Translations under genes and position numbers: made by a program
Shown here: positions 54,776-63,597 of the stretch, in pieces
Layout of the letters: every line of letters starts with the position of its first letter
Numbering within the stretch: position 1 is the first letter of the stretch
Notes under the pieces: model-generated
Databases searched by the model: none
Seen by the model: only the letters and a program-made list of their open reading frames with translations
What the model was told of the DNA's origin: nothing
Assembly: GCA_035559775.1 (NCBI GenBank)
Contig: DATMAU010000008.1
Span: 74,089-138,088 of the forward strand
Direction of reading: 5' to 3'
From: AG1 sp035559775
GTDB taxonomy: Archaea; Thermoproteota; Thermoprotei_A; Sulfolobales; AG1
DNA length: 64,000 nt

Positions 54776-55042
54776 ACCAATCCCCAGATCTTCGGCTAGT
54801 CAAAAAGCATATGATGGTAACCTAATCTTTTAGGTGGTATCTAACATTTACAGAGTAGCTTTGTATAGACGATCATATGTGGATCGACACAGCTTTATTA
54901 CAAGATATGCAGTCTTGTATATTGTGAAGAACCAAGCCCTGCGTTGTTCTCTATAGAATGTTGCTTATTTATGTTTCACAGGATCTCTGATAAAGTGCCT
55001 GGCTATTAGCCTCTGCAGCAATAATGATAAGGATATGAAGTG

Positions 55043-56092
55043 ATGCTTGAACCCCCATTCGTTGATAGGGATAAAGAGCTCAAGGCTCTGGAGAATCTTG
55101 TAACCCGCTATAGACCTCTACCCATATATCTCTATGGACCCGAGGGCTGCGGTAAATCACGCCTCCTGAGGGAGTTTATTGCAAGGCTCAGGGGTAGGGG
55201 TGATGTTATTGCTATCTATGTGGATTTTAGTGGTTATAATGCTAGGAGGGCTGTTGATCTCGACTCGATCCTCAGATCCTCTATAACAGGTCATAGCAGG
55301 TTTATCTCAACATTCCTAGATACTATTAGATCTCTTAATATGTCTCTCAACTATGAGAACATATTCTCAGTAAGCCTCTCATTCCTAGCAGATATAGCTG
55401 TTAGGGTTATGACTAGGGAGGAGGTTAAGGGAAAAGGTCTTATCCTTGTATACGATGATCTCACACGAGGCGTAGAGGATCTTAGAACTCTGGCTAATAT
55501 TCTGAAAGGTCTCTATAACTATATACAGGAAGCTCCTCCTAGATATGGGTTGGATTTTCTAAACGTTGTGGTTACTACAAGCGAGGGTGTTAGCCTTAGG
55601 GAGGTTTCTAGACACACCTATGTATCTAGACCGATGCTTGTGTGGAATCTCTCTAAAGAATCGTTCGAGGATCTTTTTAGAAAGCTCAACCCGCCTGGGA
55701 GTGTTAGTTTCAGCGGTGTGTGGAGACTACTGGGGGGTAATCCTAGGAAGCTGTGGGAGCTTGTTACGATGTACTCATGGGATCTTGAAGCAATGATCAG
55801 GGATCACCTTGATAGTGTTAGGAGGATTGTTAGGAGGGCCGTTAAGATGGGGCTTGGGGATCTGTTGAGAAGGGCTGCGATGGATATAGCCTATCTCGAT
55901 GAGGCTAAAGGCTCTGATGTTGAGTCCTTGATAGATTTTCTAGTTGGGGAGAACATGGTCATAGAGCTAGGGCTCACAATCTCTGGAGATAGGGTTGAGC
56001 AGGATCTCGAGATAGGTGTTGGTAGGTATTATGCTTGGCAGATCCCTATATACAGGGAGTTGGTTCTAAAAATAATCTCCAGTTCTCTCTAG
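55043..56092 (+). CDS. Archaeal AAA+ ATPase (STAND-like, PF01637 type)
   Basis: About 349 residues from ATG 55043 (GTG 55040 just before). It begins FVDRDKELKALENLV, then Walker A IYLYGPEGCGKSRLLREFI, Walker B LILVYDDLTRG (near residue 145) and the later GVWRLLGGNPRKLWELV block typical of the archaeal ATPase family. A helical C-terminal part follows. These proteins are common in hyperthermophiles; most lack assigned roles. Its stop overlaps the convergent copper chaperone gene by 4 bp. Confidence 0.85.
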   Translation: MLEPPFVDRDKELKALENLVTRYRPLPIYLYGPEGCGKSRLLREFIARLRGRGDVIAIYVDFSGYNARRAVDLDSILRSSITGHSRFISTFLDTIRSLNMSLNYENIFSVSLSFLADIAVRVMTREEVKGKGLILVYDDLTRGVEDLRTLANILKGLYNYIQEAPPRYGLDFLNVVVTTSEGVSLREVSRHTYVSRPMLVWNLSKESFEDLFRKLNPPGSVSFSGVWRLLGGNPRKLWELVTMYSWDLEAMIRDHLDSVRRIVRRAVKMGLGDLLRRAAMDIAYLDEAKGSDVESLIDFLVGENMVIELGLTISGDRVEQDLEIGVGRYYAWQIPIYRELVLKIISSSL

Positions 56093-56574
56093 GATTGCTG
56101 GTGGGTATGCATGCTCTCTGGGGCTGTCTCTTTTATTGGGACTGTTATCCTTATGTCACCGCTTCTCTGGAAGTGGAGTATTAATACTATCTCCTTTATG
56201 CTATCTATTATCTCTGTATAGTTCCCCATGATCATTATGTGGTATCCCCCGGGCTCTAGCTCGACCTCTGATCTGCCTGGTATGCATATAGAGCTCACAG
56301 GCTCCATCCTGGCTACACCGTTGCTCATGATTGTTCTATGGATCTCTGCTTTCATCTTCATCGGGCTTATCATCTCTGCCCCTACCAAGCAGTCCTGTCC
56401 AAACCCGTGGTTATGGATCATCATATAGACTCCTATCACCTTCGGCGTTATCCTCCCATAGGGATCGTGGATCTCTATGGATGGTGCTGCTAGATATGGG
56501 GTTGCTAGATATAGAGATGCAACTGCTATTACCACTACGACCGCGGATAGAATGAATAGCTTCCGTCTCTCTAT
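56089..56574 (-). CDS. PCu(A)C-type periplasmic copper(I) chaperone (apparent AUA start)
   Basis: About 161 residues if translation starts at ATA 56574. The domain is PCu(A)C: VGVYMMIHN-like IGVYMMIHNHG, EMISPMKMKAEIHRTIMSNG and LEPGGYHIMIMGNY, giving the H/M ligands that carry Cu(I) to CuA or similar sites. A start at GTG 56535 would leave a signal peptide with no basic start. Extending to ATA adds ERRKLFILSAVVV, a normal charged n-region, and places GGTGAT 5 bp upstream; the next in-frame codon further up is a stop. The neighbouring NirK-like protein is a plausible client (inference). Confidence 0.8.
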   Translation of the reverse strand: MERRKLFILSAVVVVIAVASLYLATPYLAAPSIEIHDPYGRITPKVIGVYMMIHNHGFGQDCLVGAEMISPMKMKAEIHRTIMSNGVARMEPVSSICIPGRSEVELEPGGYHIMIMGNYTEIIDSIKEIVLILHFQRSGDIRITVPIKETAPESMHTHQQS

Positions 56575-56657
56575 GGCAGATCACCACGTATGAGCCTATC
56601 GAGGGCTATATAAGTGTTTTTAAAGATCTATATATATCTGCATAAATCCTTGTAGAG

Positions 56658-56984
56658 CTATTTATCAGCAGCATCAGCCCCCTCTTCTCCAAAAACTGTT
56701 TCATAGATATATAGTATTGCCACGGCTACTCCTCCTATGAGGGCTATTGTTAACATGATCTCTGACGCCATCCCAGCAACACCAACTCTGTTTATCCCTA
56801 ATAACGAGGCGCAGAACTCTATGAAATCCGATACTGCTCCCCTATCTATTCCCAGCCTTACCATTATTGAGACTAGTATTGGGACTCCTACTAGGAAGAA
56901 GCTCAGCAGGGCTATGATTGGTAGTGTTTTTCTACCCATGCTCCACCTAGAATCTATTCTCTTGGAGATAGATATGTTTAGCAT
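56658..56984 (-). CDS. Small membrane protein, unknown function
   Basis: The protein has up to 108 residues; an internal ATG at 56939 (MGRKTLPIIALL) may be the true start, giving 93. Two hydrophobic segments lie at about residues 20-43 and 70-98 with a loop between them (FIEFCASLLGINRVG). The tail is acidic (FGEEGADAADK). It is followed, after about 85 bp, by the copper chaperone gene on the same strand. No family recognised; a small accessory subunit of a membrane copper enzyme is possible but unsupported. Confidence 0.6.
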   Translation of the reverse strand: MLNISISKRIDSRWSMGRKTLPIIALLSFFLVGVPILVSIMVRLGIDRGAVSDFIEFCASLLGINRVGVAGMASEIMLTIALIGGVAVAILYIYETVFGEEGADAADK

Positions 56985-57029
56985 CTATAATGGTTATAAG
57001 CCTCTATTTCTATAAGCCCTTGGGGCCTC

Positions 57030-57254
57030 ATGACTCTATCGAGGATCAGGCTCTATGTATTAGGATTAATACTAACAACCCTCATAATGGCAGCTGTTTT
57101 TGGAGCCATATTTATCTTTATCCACGAGATCAACATATTCCTCGTGGTTGCGGCTGTTGTCGCCATCCTTGTGGTTTGGGGTGTTAATACATACTATCTA
57201 TTAAGGATCATTGATGAGGAGGAGAGGATCGGGGCTAGGGCTGGTGAGGATTAG
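57030..57254 (+). CDS. Small two-helix membrane protein, unknown function
   Basis: The protein has 74 residues. A short basic start (MTLSRIRLYVLG) leads into a first helix (about 8-31), then a second (about 36-58, FLVVAAVVAILVVWG) and an acidic tail (DEEERIGARAGED). The tail ends just 2 bp before the ThpR gene, so the two are co-transcribed. It is divergent from the small membrane protein at 56658. No family recognised. Confidence 0.6.
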   Translation: MTLSRIRLYVLGLILTTLIMAAVFGAIFIFIHEINIFLVVAAVVAILVVWGVNTYYLLRIIDEEERIGARAGED

Positions 57255-57256
57255 CC

Positions 57257-57853
57257 TTGCCCAGACTATTCGTCGCTGTCGAGATTGAGGATAGCTCTAC
57301 CCTCTCGAGGATTATTGGGGTTAGGGATAGGATCTCTGGTTTGGGTGTTGATCTAAAGCCTGTTGAGGATGAGAATATACATCTCACGCTAAGGTTTCTC
57401 GGGGATGTCGAGGATTCACTGATCCCGAGTATATATAGGGCTGTTGACGAGCTATCATCCTTCGGATCTTTTGTAATGAGGGTTAGGGGTTTAGGGGCTT
57501 TTCCAAATACCAAGAACCCTAGGGTTGTATGGGTCGGTGTTGCTGATGGGAGCGAGATCCTCAGATCTATGAGGAGCGTTCTGGACAGGGGTCTTAGGGG
57601 GCTTAGGATCCATGAGGATGAGCATAGCTTCCACCCCCACATAACGATTGCAAGGATTAGAGGTAGATCTAACCTTGACATCCTCTCAAGATATATAGAG
57701 GAGAACATGGATCTAGAGCTCGGGTTATCACCAGTAACCAAGGTGGTTCTCAAGAAGAGCACACTAACCCCTAGAGGGCCTATATATTCCGACCTCAGGG
57801 TAGTAGCTCTAGGGTCTAGGCGTGCTGGGCCTAGTCTCTCCCAAGCCCCATGA
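57257..57853 (+). CDS. thpR: RNA 2',3'-cyclic phosphodiesterase (LigT/ThpR family)
   Basis: The protein has 198 residues, the usual length, from TTG 57257. The two catalytic HxT motifs are present: ENIHLTLRFLGDV near residue 40 and FHPHITIARI near residue 127. The enzyme opens 2',3'-cyclic phosphates on RNA ends, and in archaea may also act in reverse as a ligase. It converges with the CCA-adding enzyme gene, overlapping by 23 bp. Both act on tRNA ends, which may be meaningful given the split tRNA in this window. Confidence 0.93.
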   Translation: MPRLFVAVEIEDSSTLSRIIGVRDRISGLGVDLKPVEDENIHLTLRFLGDVEDSLIPSIYRAVDELSSFGSFVMRVRGLGAFPNTKNPRVVWVGVADGSEILRSMRSVLDRGLRGLRIHEDEHSFHPHITIARIRGRSNLDILSRYIEENMDLELGLSPVTKVVLKKSTLTPRGPIYSDLRVVALGSRRAGPSLSQAP

Positions 57854-59237
57854 GGTATCTTGGTAGGGATTCTAGGAAGCATGCTAGCCATTCTCTAAAA
57901 CCCTTGCTCTCATCCCAGGTTTTCAGGATCTCTTCCGGGTCTAGGTAGATCTTCTCTACCCCCACTATGTCTCTTGGTAGTGGGCTTGTGCTTATGATCC
58001 TCTCTATAGCCTCTACAGCAGATCTGTTTCTCCTCCTAACCCCGTGGAGCCTTCCATGATCATCTATCCAGAAGCCTTCGCCCACTGATAGCTGTTTCTC
58101 TATAAAGTCTAGGGAGTTGTCAACATTCGCTGGAGGTCCTTCTAGGTGGATTGGCTCTTCTGGGCTGCATGATAGGAGTTCTAGGATTACGAGGGCCTTG
58201 TCTGAAGCCTCGTCCCAGTACTCGTCTCTCCTCAGTACTGGGTAGCTCTCTGAGGATAGCCTGTTATAGATCCTTCTCGATAGGCTCTTAATCTCCCCCC
58301 ATATGTTGTCGGGAGCGCTCTTCCCAAGCCTTAGCTGGATGGCGATTATGCATGATCCCCTCCTTTTCTGCTTAGAGATCGCTGTTTTCACGCGATCCTC
58401 GCTTATCTCTGGGGGTTCGAAGAAGGATATGCTTGGTCTTTCAAGGTATAGCTTTGAGGCTATGGTGAAGCTTGAGAGGCTCTTAATAGTAACTGCAGCC
58501 CCAGCGTTTCTTCTAACATCAACGGGGTCTGGTATTATGAGTGCTGATCCTTTGAAGAGCTTTCTAGCCTCATCCACAGAGATCTTATCCTCAGCACCCG
58601 GGGGTATTATGATCACTGGGGGTCTCCATCTAGAGGCTCTCTCAAGAACCTCTAGGAAGCCACCATAGCTTATTATAAGGAGCTCTGCAACGTATCCTGA
58701 GAAGCCGCCAACCTTTATCTCAGCACCATATACCCCGACACTCTTCATGAACTTCTTGAGCAGCCTCACATGATCCTTAAGATCCTCTCTAAGCATCCTC
58801 CTAACATACTCCGTATGGAAGGGTGTTCTATCAGCTGCTGTTAGAGCCTCCGAAGCCCTCTCAACCTTTATAGCAGGAACTATATCTGCTTCAAAACCCC
58901 CCACCCTTACCCTGAGGTATGGGTGCTCCGCATATCTCTCCTCACTCTCTATATCCCCGAGGGCTTTTCTAGCAAGCCCAACGAAGTTCCTCTTAATCCA
59001 CTGTGTACCCAGCTCTCTGGGGACTAGGACGAAGATATCTAGATCTAGATCTCCTGAGATAGCCGTACCCTTAGCTATAGATCCATAGAGATCTATGGAG
59101 AAACCATCCCTAAAAACACCTGACAGCCTCTCCTTAATAATATTGTAAACCCTATAGGCATCCCTAATCTCGCTCTCCGAAGGCCTGATCCTCCCGAGAA
59201 CCTCCAGGGCTATTCTCCAAGCATCCTCCCTGTTCAA
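57831..59237 (-). CDS. cca: Archaeal class I CCA-adding enzyme (tRNA nucleotidyltransferase)
   Basis: The protein has 468 residues. The nucleotidyltransferase motif is SIDLYGSIAKGTAISGDLDL, with the paired catalytic Asp in GDLDLDIF, and the third acid likely in FEADIVPAIK. Further conserved blocks are IKVGGFSGYVAELLIISYGG and ALVIPDPVD-like ALIIPDPVDVRRNAG. It repairs or adds the CCA end of tRNAs. Both tRNAs seen here encode CCA, so its role would be repair and quality control. Confidence 0.95.
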   Translation of the reverse strand: MNREDAWRIALEVLGRIRPSESEIRDAYRVYNIIKERLSGVFRDGFSIDLYGSIAKGTAISGDLDLDIFVLVPRELGTQWIKRNFVGLARKALGDIESEERYAEHPYLRVRVGGFEADIVPAIKVERASEALTAADRTPFHTEYVRRMLREDLKDHVRLLKKFMKSVGVYGAEIKVGGFSGYVAELLIISYGGFLEVLERASRWRPPVIIIPPGAEDKISVDEARKLFKGSALIIPDPVDVRRNAGAAVTIKSLSSFTIASKLYLERPSISFFEPPEISEDRVKTAISKQKRRGSCIIAIQLRLGKSAPDNIWGEIKSLSRRIYNRLSSESYPVLRRDEYWDEASDKALVILELLSCSPEEPIHLEGPPANVDNSLDFIEKQLSVGEGFWIDDHGRLHGVRRRNRSAVEAIERIISTSPLPRDIVGVEKIYLDPEEILKTWDESKGFREWLACFLESLPRYLMGLGRD

Positions 59238-59386
59238 AACATCCTCCAGAGATCATTTTTGAGAAGCACTTATAAGTCGAGGAGCAATACACTAGAGTAA
59301 TTATAACCATAATACCAGCTAGCCTGGTAGAAGAATAAAGAAAATATAGAAGAAGAGATGGAGAAAAAAGCGTTGTTGTTTTAAAC

Positions 59387-60721
59387 CTACTTTGCAGCCA
59401 TTGCCCTCCTTACCTGGAGGAACGTTAGCAGAGCGAATACGAATGCTAGGAGCGCTAGTATTATTGCAACCACTATTGGTGTCATGAGCCCTCCGACACT
59501 AGCGTTAACGCTGTCTATCTTGCTGCTGAGATCTCTGCTAACTGTGTCGAGCCTGGAGTTAACATTGCCTATCGCTGATGTTATAGAATCTCTAGCCGAT
59601 GTTACTGCGCCCCTCAGGTCTGAGGCTACCGCGTCTAGCCTTGTTGATAGGGTGTCGAGCTTGCCTGACAGGTCTCTCTGCCCTGTTACTAGATTGCTTA
59701 TATCTGTCCTCATCCCGGTTATATCTGTCCTCAGACCAGCCACAGTGGCTCTGAGATCGTCGAGAACAGCTATCCTTGTCCTTATATCGGCTACAGCTGA
59801 TGCTACACCCGCTATAGAGGAGTTGAGGCTAGCCACACCGCTTCTAAGATCGCTTGATATTGTGTCAAGCTTTGAGGATATCTCGCCCAGAGCTGCTGTG
59901 AGTGTTGCTTGGGCCGCCTGGAACTGCTGTGTAAGGCTTGCCACCTGTGATTGTAGGGCTGAGATGCTCGCGTTTAGCTGGCTAACAGCGGTTGCTATAG
60001 CGCTTGTCTGGGCTGATACCGTGTTTATCTGTGCCTGCATAGCGTTGACCTGTGCTTGTAGTGCTGCTAGCTGCGATGTTAGGTTCGCAACTTGTTCTTG
60101 TAGCTGTGTTACCAGGCTTAGGAGGGATTTTAGCTGTATTGTGCCCACATCGTTGGTACCGGTAACCACTGTGATTCTTCTGGTTACTTCTAGATAGCCT
60201 GGAGCGCTCACTACCAGCGTGTAGCTACCTGGGTTTGTGTTTAGGCTGAACCTGCCATTTACATCCGTTCTTGTTGAGACGCCTGTCTCTACAAGCTTTA
60301 CTGTTGCACCCTCTATTGGAGCACCTGTATCAGCATCGACCACCCTGCCTATCACTACTGATAGCGATGCGAAGGTGAATGTTGCTTCAGCGACGTTTCC
60401 GCCCTGCTGGGCTCTCACCCTATAGGTTCCGGCTGGGAACTGTGCTGTTGGTGCTGATGGTAGTGTGAAGCTTGTTGTTGCAACCCCTGCTGCGTTGGCT
60501 ACGGGCTGGTCGAAGAATACCAGGTCGCCGTTCGGGTTATACACGCCAACCGCTACGTCCCTGTTTGGTGTGGCTCCGGAAACCGTTATGGTTACTCTCT
60601 CGCCACCCACGTATGTGGTTTTATCAGTTGTTACTGTCAGTGCGGCCATAGCCATTGGCGCTATGCTTGCTAGGATCACTATGGCCATTGTTATTAGCGC
60701 TGCACTAGCTATGCTCTTCAT
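59387..60721 (-). CDS. SlaB-like S-layer stalk/anchor protein
   Basis: About 444 residues from ATG 60721, which follows GGGGTGG. Signal peptide (1-27), an Ig-like domain (about 28-115, VTTDKTTYVGGERVTITVSG), a carboxypeptidase-regulatory-like beta domain (about 118-195, GRVVDADTGAPIEGATVKL), a long coiled coil (about 200-405, with repeats such as LQEQVANLTSQLAALQAQV) and a C-terminal membrane helix (about 410-435). This matches SlaB: a stalk anchored in the membrane that holds the S-layer lattice away from it. Several N-x-S/T sequons are present. It follows the large surface protein by 11 bp and forms an operon with it. Confidence 0.8.
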   Translation of the reverse strand: MKSIASAALITMAIVILASIAPMAMAALTVTTDKTTYVGGERVTITVSGATPNRDVAVGVYNPNGDLVFFDQPVANAAGVATTSFTLPSAPTAQFPAGTYRVRAQQGGNVAEATFTFASLSVVIGRVVDADTGAPIEGATVKLVETGVSTRTDVNGRFSLNTNPGSYTLVVSAPGYLEVTRRITVVTGTNDVGTIQLKSLLSLVTQLQEQVANLTSQLAALQAQVNAMQAQINTVSAQTSAIATAVSQLNASISALQSQVASLTQQFQAAQATLTAALGEISSKLDTISSDLRSGVASLNSSIAGVASAVADIRTRIAVLDDLRATVAGLRTDITGMRTDISNLVTGQRDLSGKLDTLSTRLDAVASDLRGAVTSARDSITSAIGNVNSRLDTVSRDLSSKIDSVNASVGGLMTPIVVAIILALLAFVFALLTFLQVRRAMAAK

Positions 60722-60732
60722 CAAAGCCACCC

Positions 60733-63552
60733 CTAGTTCCTCACAGCAATTATCCCTGGCAGCATTTTAACCCTATAGTCCGGCTGAACCACTGCTTGGC
60801 TTGTGACCCCTGGTGCTACCGTACCCCCAACAACAGTTACTGTGAACTCCCTCTGATCAGCTAGCGGTGTTAGGTCTGTGAGGCTCTTGACAGCAGATAC
60901 CCTCACAGTGTAGGTTCCAGGCGATGGGAATATGAAGGAGAATGTTATGCCGAATGTCTGGCCAGCAGGTATTGTTACCGTTACAGCCTGGAGCATTAGA
61001 GGCACACCATTAGCATCGAACACCTGGAAGAGTATTGTTGCTGTGACAGGTATTGGGTTGTTGTTTGTAGCATTAACCGTGAAGAGCACTGTCCTCCCAG
61101 CAGCTGGCTGTGTTACTGGTGTGCCATCTGAATATGTCATAACTACTTGTGGTGAGAATGCTATTGGCTTTTCAAGCAGCTGCCCTACAAAGGCAGATGC
61201 TGTTATATCCTTAGACCTACCAGTTATAGCATAGTCTGCTGGGAACTTATCTGTATATATCACAGTTATTGTGTCGCCTATGTTGGCATATATTATCCTC
61301 TCCTTACCCCTATCAGCTGGGTTGTTAGAGACTAGCACGGTTCCTGTGAATATGCCTGATCCTGGCTCTGTCTCTGTAAGCACAACCTGTATCCCTAGTT
61401 GATCGCTTGTTGATGTAACTCTAACCACTATCGTCTCCACTATCGATGGATCTATCACAGCGTCTGAATCGTTAACAGTTATCGTTATATTCTGCCCTGG
61501 CAGGTAGAATGGCTTGTCAAGCGTTACAATGCCATCAACACTGAAGAACCTCACCGTAGATATTACAGATGTTGGTCCTGATGGCGTGTCCACATCTGAA
61601 TATACTATCTGGATCACACCTCCCCTCAGCAGCTCAGCAGGAGTTCCTAGCACTGATTTGTCAAACACATCTGTGAACACACCTGTGTTAGGCCCTGTCT
61701 CTGTCGCTGTCCTAGTTATCACCCTGCCATCCCATAGCTTTATGTTATAGGAGATGGTATCATTGCTAAACACGTTTCTATTCTTATCAGGATCTTCTAT
61801 TGTCACGTTAATCTTACCCAAAGGCCCGGTCTCCGTTCCATCCTTAGGGCTTCTTATCGTGGCTATAGTCGATAGTATCTTGATGTTCGCCTCAACAGTC
61901 TTGCTAAGCCATATAGTAGAGCCGAACGGAGTATCTGGAGATGCCCTATTAACATATCTAAGCGCTATGATAGCCTCGGGGTTTGCTGAGATGTTTGCAT
62001 CATCACCAACCCATACTAGGGCTGTAAACACTCCTGATCCAGGTGCTGTCTCATTCAGCGTAATAACACCGCTTGCCGGCACAGTAGCCCCTAGAACTGT
62101 AACATTTACAATATCATAACTCGAGGTGTTTGTATCAGCAGCAGGGTTGATCATAGTTATATTTATAACTTTTCCATATGTCACCTGTATAGACTGGCTA
62201 CCATTTACAAATAGCGATACATCAACTGTCTTTAGAGGAATCGACACAGACTTAATCACACCGCTCGGCGAACGATAAGTTATTACCAGAGTGCCGTTCT
62301 GAACCTCATATGGATACTGGAATGCTAGGGGACCGTTGATCGTTATGTAGAGGCTGAAGGTAGAGGTTCCAATAGTACTTACATTTGTAGCGTTGAAGAG
62401 CTGTGGAAGCGGCACATTGGTTTTGACGGGCTGTGCAAGATAGTTGAGGAAGGTGGCGTTTAACGTATTACCAAAACTAATATCGGACGCTCTGGCTGAT
62501 GGATCTATTATAGTTACATTGATCGATATGTTATAGTCAACAGTAATTGGGATGAAGCTCCTATCAACCAATATCTGGACAGGCGGTGGAACTCCTACCG
62601 TAAAGCTCACATTGATCACATCGTAATCCGTCGATGAATTATATTTAGGCACATAGATGGTGAGGTTATAATTGCCTGCAGGAAGTGTGTAAGACGCATT
62701 ATCGGGGAATAGATCTCCAAGGGTCTTTACTGTGATATTGCTGCGGAACACACCAGAATTCCTATCCGTCTCATTGAGGCCCAAAGTTACGTTTCCATTC
62801 GGGATCAGTCTAAAGCCTGTGTCATTCTGTATGTTTAGAAATATAGTTGTGTTATCAGGGACGTTCCAGAACTTGTTGAGATCTGGAGCTGTTATATTGA
62901 ATTCCCCTGCTAGGTTTATTGAGCTGAGTGGGGCTGGGGCTACGGTGCTCGGTATCCCCATGACATTCGATGCACTTGTATGTGTGAATACGAGCTCTCT
63001 GAACACTTGGAAATCTGCTGTTGATGTGTAGTTCCCCAGCTGTAGTATATCACCGTCAGATGGTGCTACAGTGCTTACTCTTAGGAATGATGTGAGGTCT
63101 GTTGATGTGCCTGTTAGATTTCCTATATATATGCCGGTACTGTTTATAAATATTGTTACGTTATAGAGGAATACAGAGACCGCAGTCGGAGCTACTGGCC
63201 ATGCCGTTATGTTGTTAAACTCATTTTTTACAATGGTTCTATCGCTATTCAGTATCCGGAGGGTTATATTGACATTGGGAAAGGTAGATACGCTAACAGG
63301 GTTTTTGAATGTTATGTTCACCTGGAATATAGCGTTAAAGTATACATTGCCGTTGAATGGAGGCCCGTCTCTCGATGTGTTTATGCTGGATATGTTTTCA
63401 GCGAATACCGTTGCAGCAGATGCCACTAGTGGTCTCCCAATAATCGCTATTAGGGGTGCTGGTGCTACTCCGAGTATAGATGCTATTACTATTCCAAGAA
63501 CTATTGATCCAACTATTTTTCTTGCCAACTCGAGGGATCTTCTATCCACCAT
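60733..63552 (-). CDS. Large S-layer (SlaA-like) surface protein
   Basis: The protein has 939 residues with a signal peptide (about 9-44) and no C-terminal anchor. The body consists of beta-sandwich repeats; a recurring motif such as LNETDRNSGVFRSN, LNETAPGSGVFTAL, TATETGPNTGVFTD and LTETEPGSGIFTGT occurs at least four times and marks S-layer/SbsA-like domains. It is very rich in N-x-S/T sequons, as expected for a glycosylated outer lattice protein. Together with the SlaB-like protein it should form the cell's outer coat. AGGTGA lies 4 bp before ATG 63552, and a strong TATA box lies upstream. Confidence 0.85.
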   Translation of the reverse strand: MVDRRSLELARKIVGSIVLGIVIASILGVAPAPLIAIIGRPLVASAATVFAENISSINTSRDGPPFNGNVYFNAIFQVNITFKNPVSVSTFPNVNITLRILNSDRTIVKNEFNNITAWPVAPTAVSVFLYNVTIFINSTGIYIGNLTGTSTDLTSFLRVSTVAPSDGDILQLGNYTSTADFQVFRELVFTHTSASNVMGIPSTVAPAPLSSINLAGEFNITAPDLNKFWNVPDNTTIFLNIQNDTGFRLIPNGNVTLGLNETDRNSGVFRSNITVKTLGDLFPDNASYTLPAGNYNLTIYVPKYNSSTDYDVINVSFTVGVPPPVQILVDRSFIPITVDYNISINVTIIDPSARASDISFGNTLNATFLNYLAQPVKTNVPLPQLFNATNVSTIGTSTFSLYITINGPLAFQYPYEVQNGTLVITYRSPSGVIKSVSIPLKTVDVSLFVNGSQSIQVTYGKVINITMINPAADTNTSSYDIVNVTVLGATVPASGVITLNETAPGSGVFTALVWVGDDANISANPEAIIALRYVNRASPDTPFGSTIWLSKTVEANIKILSTIATIRSPKDGTETGPLGKINVTIEDPDKNRNVFSNDTISYNIKLWDGRVITRTATETGPNTGVFTDVFDKSVLGTPAELLRGGVIQIVYSDVDTPSGPTSVISTVRFFSVDGIVTLDKPFYLPGQNITITVNDSDAVIDPSIVETIVVRVTSTSDQLGIQVVLTETEPGSGIFTGTVLVSNNPADRGKERIIYANIGDTITVIYTDKFPADYAITGRSKDITASAFVGQLLEKPIAFSPQVVMTYSDGTPVTQPAAGRTVLFTVNATNNNPIPVTATILFQVFDANGVPLMLQAVTVTIPAGQTFGITFSFIFPSPGTYTVRVSAVKSLTDLTPLADQREFTVTVVGGTVAPGVTSQAVVQPDYRVKMLPGIIAVRN

Positions 63553-63586
63553 CTAGTCACCTTCGTTTAGAGTATTGGGGGCTGGG

Positions 63587-63597
63587 CTATAAAAAGG
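63587..63597 (-). promoter_or_regulatory. TATA box of the S-layer operon
   Basis: The minus strand reads CCTTTTTATAG. Transcription would start near 63566, giving a leader of about 14 nt with AGGTGA as ribosome-binding site, as expected for a highly expressed gene. Confidence 0.55.
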
